From NCBI GenBank assembly GCA_043773745.1, contig JAYVEV010000116.1:55701-119700 (forward strand): a stretch of 64,000 nt of DNA, in the 5' to 3' direction. The position numbers and the translations under genes were made by a program. Numbering within the stretch: the first letter of the stretch is position 1; each line of letters begins with the position of its first letter. Below, piece by piece: positions 34,588 to 42,218 of the stretch. The notes below the pieces were generated by a model that was not told the origin of the DNA, ran no database searches, and worked only from the letters and a program-made list of their open reading frames with translations. The stretch comes from UKL13-2 sp043773745. Lineage in GTDB: Bacteria > Pseudomonadota > Gammaproteobacteria > Burkholderiales > Usitatibacteraceae.

Positions 34588-35754
34588 ATGATTTTTGATA
34601 CCCATATCACCGACGACACTGATGCACTGCGCGATACGGTAAAGCGCATGTGCGATGCGGAGCTAGCACCACGCGCCGCCGACATCGACCACGACAATAA
34701 ATTCCCGATGGACATGTGGAGAAAATTCGGGAATTTGGGTTTGCTTGGGGTTTCCGTTGCCGAAGAATACGGCGGCACTGGCATGGGCTATTTGGCACAC
34801 ACCGTGGCAATGGAAGAAGTATCTCGCGCATCGGCATCTGTTGGCCTGGCCTACGGCGCACACTCGAATCTGTGCGTGAATAATTTGTACCTGAACGGCA
34901 ATGAAGCGCAGCGCAACCAGTATTTACCCAAATTATGCTTGGGTGAGTTTGTCGGCGCCCTCGCCATGAGCGAGCCCGGTGCAGGCTCCGATGTGGTGGG
35001 TTCCATGGCTTGCAAGGCAGAGAAAAAAGGCGACCGCTATATCGCCAACGGCAACAAGATGTGGATTACCAACGGGCCGCATGCGGATGTCCTGATTGTC
35101 TACATGCGTACCGCGCCCAAGGAAATGGGCTCGAAAGCGATGACAGCCTTCATCATCGAAAAAGGATTCAAAGGTTTCCGCACTGCGCAAAAGCTCGACA
35201 AGCTCGGCATGCGCGGCTCGGATACCTGTGAGCTGGTGTTTGAAGATTGCGAGATTCCAGAAGAAAATATTTTGGGCACACTGAATGGCGGCTCAAAGGT
35301 ATTGATGAGTGGCCTGGATACTGAACGTACCGTGTTATCGGGCGGGCCGATCGGCATCATGCAGGCGGCAATGGATTTGGTGCTGCCCTATATGCACGAG
35401 CGCAAACAGTTTGGCCAGGCGATTGGCACCTTCGGCTTGATGCAGGGAAAAATGGCGGATATGTACGTCGCCCTGCAGTCATCGCGCGCTTTCACTTACC
35501 GCGTTGCCGAAATGCTCGATCAGGGACGCGGCCGCGCCGCCCGCAAGGACGCAGCGGCCTGTATTTTATATGCCTCCGAATCAGCCGTGAAAGTGGCGCT
35601 GGAGGCTATTCAGGCGCTCGGCGGCAATGGTTATATCAATGAATATCCTGCAGGCCGGTTATTGCGCGATGCAAAACTGTACGACATCGGCGCGGGCACC
35701 AATGAGATTCGCCGCATGTTGATTGGGCGGGAATTGTTTGGAGAATCGAGCTAA
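34588..35754 (+). CDS. liuA: isovaleryl-CoA dehydrogenase
   Basis: This FAD enzyme oxidises isovaleryl-CoA to 3-methylcrotonyl-CoA in leucine degradation and passes electrons to ETF (56-58 kb). From ATG 34588, with GGAG 5 nt upstream, it has 388 residues; the upstream extension to 34474 overlaps the SDR gene and is not needed. Acyl-CoA dehydrogenase motifs are LAMSEPGAGSDV and MRGSDTCELVFEDC. The catalytic base is Glu246 in GLDTERTVLSGGP, the position that separates isovaleryl-CoA dehydrogenase from short-chain enzymes. The C-terminal YDIGAGTNEIRRMLIGRELF has Gly in the position where others carry the catalytic Glu. Confidence 0.95.
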   Translation: MIFDTHITDDTDALRDTVKRMCDAELAPRAADIDHDNKFPMDMWRKFGNLGLLGVSVAEEYGGTGMGYLAHTVAMEEVSRASASVGLAYGAHSNLCVNNLYLNGNEAQRNQYLPKLCLGEFVGALAMSEPGAGSDVVGSMACKAEKKGDRYIANGNKMWITNGPHADVLIVYMRTAPKEMGSKAMTAFIIEKGFKGFRTAQKLDKLGMRGSDTCELVFEDCEIPEENILGTLNGGSKVLMSGLDTERTVLSGGPIGIMQAAMDLVLPYMHERKQFGQAIGTFGLMQGKMADMYVALQSSRAFTYRVAEMLDQGRGRAARKDAAACILYASESAVKVALEAIQALGGNGYINEYPAGRLLRDAKLYDIGAGTNEIRRMLIGRELFGESS

Positions 35755-35835
35755 TACATCAGTATTCAGTATTTTCAATCTGCTTCTTGCCACCGCGCTA
35801 TAAATTTCAACATCCACTTTTTTCAGGAGAACACC

Positions 35836-37014
35836 ATGTCAGATGCCATCGTAATCGTCGCTGCAAAGCGTACCCCTATCGGGTCCATGAATGGTCAGTT
35901 ACTGTCAATGACCTCGCCGCAGCTTGCGTCTGTTGCCATCAAGGCGGCGGTCGCGCAATCCGGCTTGAAGCCCGAAGACATCACCGAGGCCATCATCGGC
36001 TGCGTGCTGCCGGCGGCCCTCGGCCAGGCACCTGCACGTCAGGCCGTGTTGGGCGCTGAGCTGCTGAAATCAACAGCCTGTTCGACCGTCAATAAAGTCT
36101 GCGGCTCCGGCATGAAGACCGTGATGATGGCGCATGATGCGATCATCGCCGGTTCGGCAAACGTGATCGTGGCGGGCGGCATGGAATCCATGTCCAACGC
36201 ACCACACATGCTGCCCAAGGCGCGCCAAGGCTATCGTTATGGCAGCTTCAAGGCGCTGGATCACATGGCGTTTGACGGTCTTGAAAACGCCTACGATGGA
36301 AAATCAATGGGCATTTTTGCCGATGCGACAGCGGCCAAATATGGCTTCACCCGCGAAATGCAAGATGCGTTCGCAACCGAGAGCGTGAAACGTGCACAGG
36401 CAGCCGTCGCCAGTGGCGCGTTCGCGGCCGAAATCGCGGGCGTCACGGTTTCTGGCAAAGGCGGTGATACGGTCCTGGCAACCGATGAGCCGCCCGGTCA
36501 ATGCAAACCTGAAAAAATTTCGTCGCTGCGACCCGCCTTCAACAAGGACGGCACCGTGACGGCGGCATCGTCATCATCCATTTCAGACGGCGCTGCCATT
36601 CTGATTTTGATGAAAGAGTCCGACGCCAAAGCCAAGGGTATCACCCCGCTTGCCCGTGTTGCCGGCCATGCCTCGAATGCGCATGAGCCAGAATGGTTCA
36701 CCACCGCGCCCGTCGGCGCGATCGACAAGTTGCACAAGAAACTGGGTTGGGGGCCGGACAATGTGGACCTTTACGAAATCAATGAGGCCTTCGCCGTGGT
36801 GACTATGGCGGCGATGAAAGATTTGAACCTGCCACACGAAAAAGTAAACGTGAATGGTGGCGCCTGCGCGCTGGGTCATCCGATCGGCGCATCGGGCGCA
36901 CGGCTGATTGTGACCCTGATTCATGCTTTGAAAGCACGCGGCGGCAAGCGCGGCATTGCCTCGCTTTGCATCGGCGGCGGCGAGGCCACAGCATTGGCAG
37001 TAGAAATTATTTAG
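35836..37014 (+). CDS. acetyl-CoA C-acetyltransferase (biosynthetic-type thiolase)
   Basis: This 392-residue thiolase has the nucleophile Cys89 in NKVCGSGMK, the motif NEAFAVV, His348 in ALGHPIGASGA, and the acid/base Cys378 in SLCIGGGEA. It can cleave acetoacetyl-CoA (end of leucine degradation) or 2-methylacetoacetyl-CoA (end of isoleucine degradation). CAGGAGAAC lies just before the ATG. The gene follows isovaleryl-CoA dehydrogenase by 81 nt. AtoB/PhaA-like action in polyhydroxybutyrate synthesis is an alternative, but no phaB or phaC is near. Confidence 0.92.
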   Translation: MSDAIVIVAAKRTPIGSMNGQLLSMTSPQLASVAIKAAVAQSGLKPEDITEAIIGCVLPAALGQAPARQAVLGAELLKSTACSTVNKVCGSGMKTVMMAHDAIIAGSANVIVAGGMESMSNAPHMLPKARQGYRYGSFKALDHMAFDGLENAYDGKSMGIFADATAAKYGFTREMQDAFATESVKRAQAAVASGAFAAEIAGVTVSGKGGDTVLATDEPPGQCKPEKISSLRPAFNKDGTVTAASSSSISDGAAILILMKESDAKAKGITPLARVAGHASNAHEPEWFTTAPVGAIDKLHKKLGWGPDNVDLYEINEAFAVVTMAAMKDLNLPHEKVNVNGGACALGHPIGASGARLIVTLIHALKARGGKRGIASLCIGGGEATALAVEII

Positions 37015-37121
37015 ATAAACTCCAGGACTGGAGCGGCGAATGGAGCAAAAATGCTCTGAAAGCCTCTCTGGATATAGGGTTTTATTTTTTCGTTGCCTCC
37101 ATCAATTGTTCGGAAATTAAA

Positions 37122-37805
37122 TTGAAGACCATCCTTATCATCGGCGCATCACGCGGGCTCGGCCTTGAGTTTGTTCGCCAGTATCGTCATGACGGCTGGG
37201 AAGTCATCGCCACGCACCGTCGCGCGGTGGACGGTAAAAAGCTGGCGGCGTTGGGCGCTGAAACGCTTGTCCTTGATACTACTGACGCCAAATCTGTTGC
37301 GGCATTTGCCAATGCGATTAAACCAAGATCACTGGACGTGGCGATTTACAACGCAGGTGTATTTGGTCCGCGCGAAGCCGTCAGTATCGCACCGTCGCGC
37401 GAGGCGTTTGACGAAGTAATGCACGCCAATGTATTCGGTGCGATGCAATTAATCCCGCTGGTTGCGCCGCGTCTGATTAAAAACAAAGGCACCTTCGCAT
37501 TCATCTCAAGTCGCATGGGTTCAATCGCCGGCATGTCGAGCGCCAATGGCGTCACCTATCGCACCAGCAAAGCTGCATTAAACGCGGTGGTTAAAGCCGC
37601 ATCACTGGAATATGCCAACAAAGGAATCAGCGCATTTGTAATGCACCCGGGCTGGGTACAAACCGCCATGGGTGGCGCTGATGCCGACATCACACCCGAA
37701 GTCAGCATAAACGGCATGCGCAAGGTGATTGCAGACGCTGCTGGCCCCGCAAAAAACCACAATGGCGGATTTTTTGATTACACAGGTGAGGTCATTCAAT
37801 GGTAA
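37122..37805 (+). CDS. short-chain dehydrogenase (CsgA/carbonyl-reductase-like SDR)
   Basis: This SDR of about 227 residues probably starts at TTG 37122, where CGGAA lies upstream and the Rossmann motif begins at once (KTILIIGASRGLGLEFVRQY); the open frame back to 36966 overlaps the thiolase gene and is unlikely to be translated. YNAGVFGPRE and the catalytic TYRTSKAALN (Tyr-x3-Lys) with the preceding FISSRMGS are present. The cofactor loop ATHRRAVDGKK has Arg residues, suggesting NADP. It belongs to the C-factor/sniffer-like group with unknown substrates. Its stop overlaps the start of the lipoprotein gene by 7 bp. Confidence 0.8.
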   Translation: MKTILIIGASRGLGLEFVRQYRHDGWEVIATHRRAVDGKKLAALGAETLVLDTTDAKSVAAFANAIKPRSLDVAIYNAGVFGPREAVSIAPSREAFDEVMHANVFGAMQLIPLVAPRLIKNKGTFAFISSRMGSIAGMSSANGVTYRTSKAALNAVVKAASLEYANKGISAFVMHPGWVQTAMGGADADITPEVSINGMRKVIADAAGPAKNHNGGFFDYTGEVIQW

Positions 37806-38053
37806 TTTTTCTACGCCTGATGGTGGCCATACTGGCGGCACTATCCATCACCGCCTGCAGCAAAAAAGCGGAAGACAAACCCAAAACCACCGAACAACTG
37901 CAAGCCGAAAAAGCCGCGACTGATAAAGCCGTGCGAGACAACGTCGTCTATGGCAACCAAATAAAAGCGCTCGACAAAGCCAAAGATGTGCAAAAAACCG
38001 TCGACGCACAAGCTGAAGCACAAGCAAAAAAAATTGACGAAGCTACAAAATAA
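37799..38053 (+). CDS. small Lys/Ala-rich lipoprotein
   Basis: This lipoprotein has 84 residues, with a signal ending in the lipobox SITAC (Cys20). The mature part is a charged helix rich in Lys, Ala, Glu and Gln (AEKAATDKAV..., VDAQAEAQAKKIDEATK). The ATG overlaps the SDR stop and has GAGG 8 nt upstream. It lies between the SDR and an acyl-CoA dehydrogenase in the same orientation. No family is recognised; it could be a small envelope spacer protein carried by the operon. Confidence 0.7.
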   Translation: MVIFLRLMVAILAALSITACSKKAEDKPKTTEQLQAEKAATDKAVRDNVVYGNQIKALDKAKDVQKTVDAQAEAQAKKIDEATK

Positions 38054-38081
38054 CTTCTGATTTTGACGAGAGGAGCACACG

Positions 38082-39248
38082 ATGCTCATGAAAACCGCGA
38101 CTGATTCGATGTCCCACTTCTATACCGAAGATCAGCGCATGATTCGCGACATGGCTCGCGAATTTGCGCAAAACGAATTAGCGCCCCACGCCGCGCAATG
38201 GGAACGCGACAAATGGATTCCCGATGCGGTGGTCAACCAAATGGGCGACCTGGGTCTGCTCGGCATGATCGTGCCGGAAGAATACGGCGGCAGTTATTCT
38301 GACTATGTTGCCTACGCGCTGGCTGAGGAAGAAATCGCCGCCGGTGATGCCTCCACCTCGACCCTGATGAGTGTGCATAACTCGGTGGGCTGCGGACCGA
38401 TTCTGGCTTGGGGCAGTCAGCATCAAAAGCGTGCCTATCTGCCTGATTTAGCGACCGGCAAAAAGATCGGCTGCTTTTGCCTGACCGAACCACAGGCGGG
38501 CTCGGAAGCAAACAACCTAAAGACCACGGCCAAACACAGCAACGGGCAGTGGGTGTTGAACGGCAACAAGCAATTCGTCACCAACGGCAAGCGCGCAAAA
38601 TTGGCGATTGTATTTGCCGTGACCGACCCGGAACTGGGTAAAAAAGGACTCTCTGCCTTTATCGTACCAACCGATACGCCCGGCTTCAATGTGCAGCGCC
38701 CCGAGCACAAACTCGGCATTCGCGCCTCCGACACCTGCGCGATTATTTTGGACAACTGCAAAATAGATGAGACCAACCTGCTCGGCCCACGCGGCAAAGG
38801 CTTGGCCATTGCGCTGTCAAACCTCGAAGGGGGGCGCATCGGCATCGCTGCACAGGCGCTGGGCATTGCCCGCGCCGCGTTTGAAGCCGCACTCGCCTAT
38901 TCAAAAGAGCGCACCCAGTTCGGCAAGAAAATCAACGAGCACCAATCCATTGCCAATATGCTCGCCGATATGCACACCCGCATCAACGCAGCGCGGATGT
39001 TGATCCTCCACGCTGCCCGTATGCGCACCGAAGGCATGCCCTGCTTGTCCGAGGCCTCGCAGGCCAAGCTGTATGCATCCGAGCTGGCTGAATGGGTTTG
39101 CTCAAAAGCGATCCAGATTCACGGCGGCTATGGCTACCTTGAAGATTATCCGGTTGAGCGCTACTACCGCGATGCGCGCATCACTCAAATTTACGAAGGC
39201 ACCAGCGAGATCCAGCGGATGGTGATTGCGCGTGATTTGGCTGCTTAG
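38082..39248 (+). CDS. acyl-CoA dehydrogenase, short/branched-chain (isobutyryl-CoA-like)
   Basis: This FAD-dependent acyl-CoA dehydrogenase has 388 residues. CFCLTEPQAGSEAN is the flavin/substrate motif, and GIRASDTCAIILDNC the second. The catalytic base is at the short-chain position, Glu372 in IYEGTSEIQRM, unlike the isovaleryl enzyme encoded upstream. GAGAGGAGC lies before the ATG. In this operon a role in isobutyryl-CoA or 2-methylbutyryl-CoA oxidation (valine or isoleucine) is most likely; butyryl-CoA is the alternative. Electrons go to ETF. Confidence 0.9.
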   Translation: MLMKTATDSMSHFYTEDQRMIRDMAREFAQNELAPHAAQWERDKWIPDAVVNQMGDLGLLGMIVPEEYGGSYSDYVAYALAEEEIAAGDASTSTLMSVHNSVGCGPILAWGSQHQKRAYLPDLATGKKIGCFCLTEPQAGSEANNLKTTAKHSNGQWVLNGNKQFVTNGKRAKLAIVFAVTDPELGKKGLSAFIVPTDTPGFNVQRPEHKLGIRASDTCAIILDNCKIDETNLLGPRGKGLAIALSNLEGGRIGIAAQALGIARAAFEAALAYSKERTQFGKKINEHQSIANMLADMHTRINAARMLILHAARMRTEGMPCLSEASQAKLYASELAEWVCSKAIQIHGGYGYLEDYPVERYYRDARITQIYEGTSEIQRMVIARDLAA

Positions 39249-39305
39249 AGCTGCTTGGTTGGTGGAATAATGCTCGCTTTTATTCAACAAAATTAGAACG
39301 ATAAA

Positions 39306-40922
39306 ATGCCTCAACTCAAATCAAAACTAGACACCCTCTCCCCCGCTTTCACGGCCAATGCCGCACATATGCGGACTCTGGTTGCCGAGCTGAACAGTCA
39401 CACGAACAAGGTTGCCGAGGGTGGCGGTGCGGAAGCCAATGCCAAACATACTGCGCGTGGCAAATTGCTGCCGCGTGATCGCGTCAAGGCGCTGCTGGAT
39501 CAGGGCTCACCGTTCCTGGAGTTTTCGCCGCTTGCGGCCTGGGGCGTGTATGGCAAAACAGGGCATGATGCGCCTGCTGCTGGGGTGATTACCGGCATCG
39601 GTCGTGTCTCGGGACAAGAGGTGGTGATTGTTGCCAATGACGCAACGGTCAAAGGTGGCACCTATTACCCGCTGACGGTCAAAAAACATTTGCGCGCGCA
39701 GGAAGTGGCGATGCAAAACAATTTGCCCTGTGTGTATCTGGTCGATTCGGGAGGCGCTTTTTTGCCGCTGCAAGATGAAGTGTTTCCAGACAAGGAGCAT
39801 TTCGGCCGCATTTTTTATAACCAGGCCAATCTCTCCGCAAAAGGCATTCCGCAAATCGCCTGCGTGATGGGCTCCTGCACCGCGGGGGGTGCCTACGTGC
39901 CCGCGATGTGCGATGAATCCATCATTGTCAAAAATCAGGGCACAATATTTTTGGGTGGCCCACCACTGGTCAAAGCGGCTACCGGCGAGGTGGTCACTGC
40001 TGAAGAATTGGGCGGCGGCGATGTGCATTCGCGCACCTCGGGCGTCACCGATCATCTGGCCGAAAACGACAAGCACGCGCTGGGCATCGCCCGCGAAATT
40101 GTTTCACATTTGAACCGCAAAAAATCGGCCCCCGTGGCGATGCAGCCCGTGGTTGAACCAAATTACGCCGCTGATGAGCTGTACGGCATTATTCCCAAAG
40201 ACACCAAGCAGCCCTTTGATATCCGTGAAGTCATCGCGCGCATTGTTGATGGCTCGGACTTCCATGAATTCAAGGCGCTGTATGGCACCACCCTGGTGTG
40301 CGGCTTTGCGCATATCTGGGGTCATCCGGTGGGCATCGTCGCGAACAACGGCATTCTGTTTTCCGAATCGGCCCTGAAAGGCGCGCACTTTATTGAGCTA
40401 TGCAACCAGCGCGGCACGCCACTGATTTTTTTACAAAACATTACCGGCTTCATGGTTGGCAAAAAATATGAAACCGGCGGCATCGCCAAAGATGGCGCGA
40501 AGATGGTCACGGCCGTGTCGTGCGCAAAGGTGCCAAAATTTACCGTACTCATCGGTGGCTCATTTGGCGCAGGCAATTACGGCATGTGCGGCCGCGCATT
40601 CAATCCCCGCTTCTTGTGGACCTGGCCAAACACCCGCATCTCGGTGATGGGCGGCGAGCAAGCAGCCTCTGTATTGGCCACCGTGAAGCGTGATGGTATT
40701 GAAGGCAAAGGCGGCGTTTGGAGCGCGGATGAAGAAGAAGCATTCAAAGCGCCAATCCGCAAACAATATGAAGATCAAGGCAACCCATACTACGCGACCG
40801 CCAGGCTTTGGGATGATGGAGTGATTGATCCAAAAGATACGCGAACGGTGTTGGGATTGGGACTGTCGGCAGCAATGAATGCGCCGATTGAGAAGACCGA
40901 TTACGGCGTATTTCGGATGTGA
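39306..40922 (+). CDS. liuB: methylcrotonyl-CoA carboxylase beta (carboxyltransferase) subunit
   Basis: This is the biotin-dependent carboxyltransferase of leucine degradation, 538 residues, which transfers CO2 from biotin to 3-methylcrotonyl-CoA. Two crotonase-like halves are visible. The N-half includes TARGKLLPRDRV, VYLVDSGGAFLPLQDEVFPD and MGSCTAGGAYVPAM. The C-half includes PLIFLQNITGFMVG, LIGGSFGAGNYGMCGRA and ISVMGGEQAASVLATV. The QNITGFMVG string and overall length fit methylcrotonyl rather than propionyl carboxylase. It works with the alpha subunit encoded at 42.2 kb. Confidence 0.95.
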   Translation: MPQLKSKLDTLSPAFTANAAHMRTLVAELNSHTNKVAEGGGAEANAKHTARGKLLPRDRVKALLDQGSPFLEFSPLAAWGVYGKTGHDAPAAGVITGIGRVSGQEVVIVANDATVKGGTYYPLTVKKHLRAQEVAMQNNLPCVYLVDSGGAFLPLQDEVFPDKEHFGRIFYNQANLSAKGIPQIACVMGSCTAGGAYVPAMCDESIIVKNQGTIFLGGPPLVKAATGEVVTAEELGGGDVHSRTSGVTDHLAENDKHALGIAREIVSHLNRKKSAPVAMQPVVEPNYAADELYGIIPKDTKQPFDIREVIARIVDGSDFHEFKALYGTTLVCGFAHIWGHPVGIVANNGILFSESALKGAHFIELCNQRGTPLIFLQNITGFMVGKKYETGGIAKDGAKMVTAVSCAKVPKFTVLIGGSFGAGNYGMCGRAFNPRFLWTWPNTRISVMGGEQAASVLATVKRDGIEGKGGVWSADEEEAFKAPIRKQYEDQGNPYYATARLWDDGVIDPKDTRTVLGLGLSAAMNAPIEKTDYGVFRM

Positions 40923-40983
40923 TGGTGTTTACTAATTACGATCATTTGCTTTCTGCCGAGCTGCCCTTCAAGGAGCAACTGAA

Positions 40984-41775
40984 GTGAGTCACGTCCTCTC
41001 CAAAATTGATGGCCCTCTTGGCATCATTACCCTAAACAACCCGGACAAGCACAACGCGTTTGACGATGTGTTGATTGCTGACCTCACCGCTGCATTGCAT
41101 GCGATGGATACTGCTGAAGATGTTCGCATCGTCATCCTCTCGGCTTCGGGCAAATCATTTTCTGCCGGCGCTGATCTCAATTGGATGAAGCGCATCGCTG
41201 CTTACTCACAGGCGGAAAATGTGCGCGACGCGATGGGTCTTGGCGCGCTGATGCAGACTCTCCACGGACTGTCGAAGCCGACTATAGCGCGGGTGCAAGG
41301 CGCAGCTTATGGCGGCGGTGTGGGCTTAATTGCATGCTGTGATATCGCCGTCGGCACACAGGCCGCCGCATTCTCGCTATCGGAGGTAAAGCTGGGATTG
41401 ATTCCCGCGGTGATTTCGCCGTATGTTATTGCCGCCATCGGTGAGCGTGCTTCGCACCGCTATTTTCTGACCGCTGAAAGATTCGATGCAGCCGAAGCTT
41501 ATCGTCTTGGATTGCTTCATGAATTTGTCGAGACGGAACAAGCGATGGATGCGAAAATTTATTCCCTTTGCGAATCGCTGTTGAATGCGGGTCCGCACGC
41601 GATTGCCGAAGCAAAATCACTGATCGCGGCGGTTGCCAACCGACCAATTGATGATTCGTTAGTGGCCGACACAGCGGAGCGTATTGCGCGTGTTCGGGTA
41701 AGTTCGGAAGGACAGGAAGGGTTGTCCGCATTTTTGCAAAAACGTGCAGCGAGATGGACCAACAAAAATAACTGA
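40984..41775 (+). CDS. liuC: methylglutaconyl-CoA hydratase / enoyl-CoA hydratase
   Basis: This crotonase-fold enzyme of 263 residues hydrates 3-methylglutaconyl-CoA to HMG-CoA, the next step after the carboxylase. The start is GTG with AAGGAG 8 nt upstream. FSAGADLNWMKRIAAYS is the first oxyanion-hole region and is typical of LiuC; VQGAAYGGGVGLIACCDIAV is the second. The catalytic glutamate region is SEVKLGLIPAVISPYV. It lies between the two carboxylase genes, the standard liu arrangement. An HMG-CoA lyase gene (liuE) is not in the window. Confidence 0.92.
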   Translation: MSHVLSKIDGPLGIITLNNPDKHNAFDDVLIADLTAALHAMDTAEDVRIVILSASGKSFSAGADLNWMKRIAAYSQAENVRDAMGLGALMQTLHGLSKPTIARVQGAAYGGGVGLIACCDIAVGTQAAAFSLSEVKLGLIPAVISPYVIAAIGERASHRYFLTAERFDAAEAYRLGLLHEFVETEQAMDAKIYSLCESLLNAGPHAIAEAKSLIAAVANRPIDDSLVADTAERIARVRVSSEGQEGLSAFLQKRAARWTNKNN

Positions 41776-41785
41776 AGGTGGAATC

Positions 41786-42211
41786 ATGTCAGCCAAACTA
41801 ATTTTATTTCCGATGCTTGCGATGGTGTTGCTATCGATTATGGTGGCGATGCTCATGCTGAAACGCCGCATTTCCGCGTTCAAAACCAAACGTATTCATC
41901 CGCAAAAAGTGGCACTCTCCACACAGATGGCGGCGCTCATTGAAGACACCCGCGCGTCAGATAATTTTCGCAATTTGTTTGAAACACCCGTGTTGTTTTA
42001 TGCGGCCATGCTGACGATTTTTTCCGCTAATTTGCTTACCACTGCGCACCTCTGGATGGCATGGGCATATGTCGCCGCGCGTTACGGGCATAGCTTTATT
42101 CAATGCACGGATAATAATGTGATGCGCCGCTTTTACGCGTTCATTAGCAGCTTAACGCTGGCACTGTGCATTTGGCTGTTAATCGGCTATCAGCTTCTTT
42201 TTATCGCTTAG
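41786..42211 (+). CDS. MAPEG-family membrane protein
   Basis: This protein of 141 residues has four membrane segments. The start ATG 41786 has AAGGTGG about 5 nt upstream; the longer reading from 41744 overlaps liuC. The MAPEG signature (PF01124) is visible as DNFRNLFETPVLFYAAM at about 60-76 and AARYGHSFIQC at about 100-110. Members include microsomal glutathione transferases and leukotriene synthases; bacterial ones are mostly uncharacterised. It sits between liuC and liuD on the same strand with short gaps, so it is co-transcribed with leucine degradation. Confidence 0.82.
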   Translation: MSAKLILFPMLAMVLLSIMVAMLMLKRRISAFKTKRIHPQKVALSTQMAALIEDTRASDNFRNLFETPVLFYAAMLTIFSANLLTTAHLWMAWAYVAARYGHSFIQCTDNNVMRRFYAFISSLTLALCIWLLIGYQLLFIA

Positions 42212-42218
42212 GTTGTTC

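Noticed and set aside
36966..37121. N-terminal extension of the SDR gene into the thiolase gene
   Set aside because: The extension is Arg-rich and lies in the thiolase shadow; the Rossmann motif begins right after TTG 37122.
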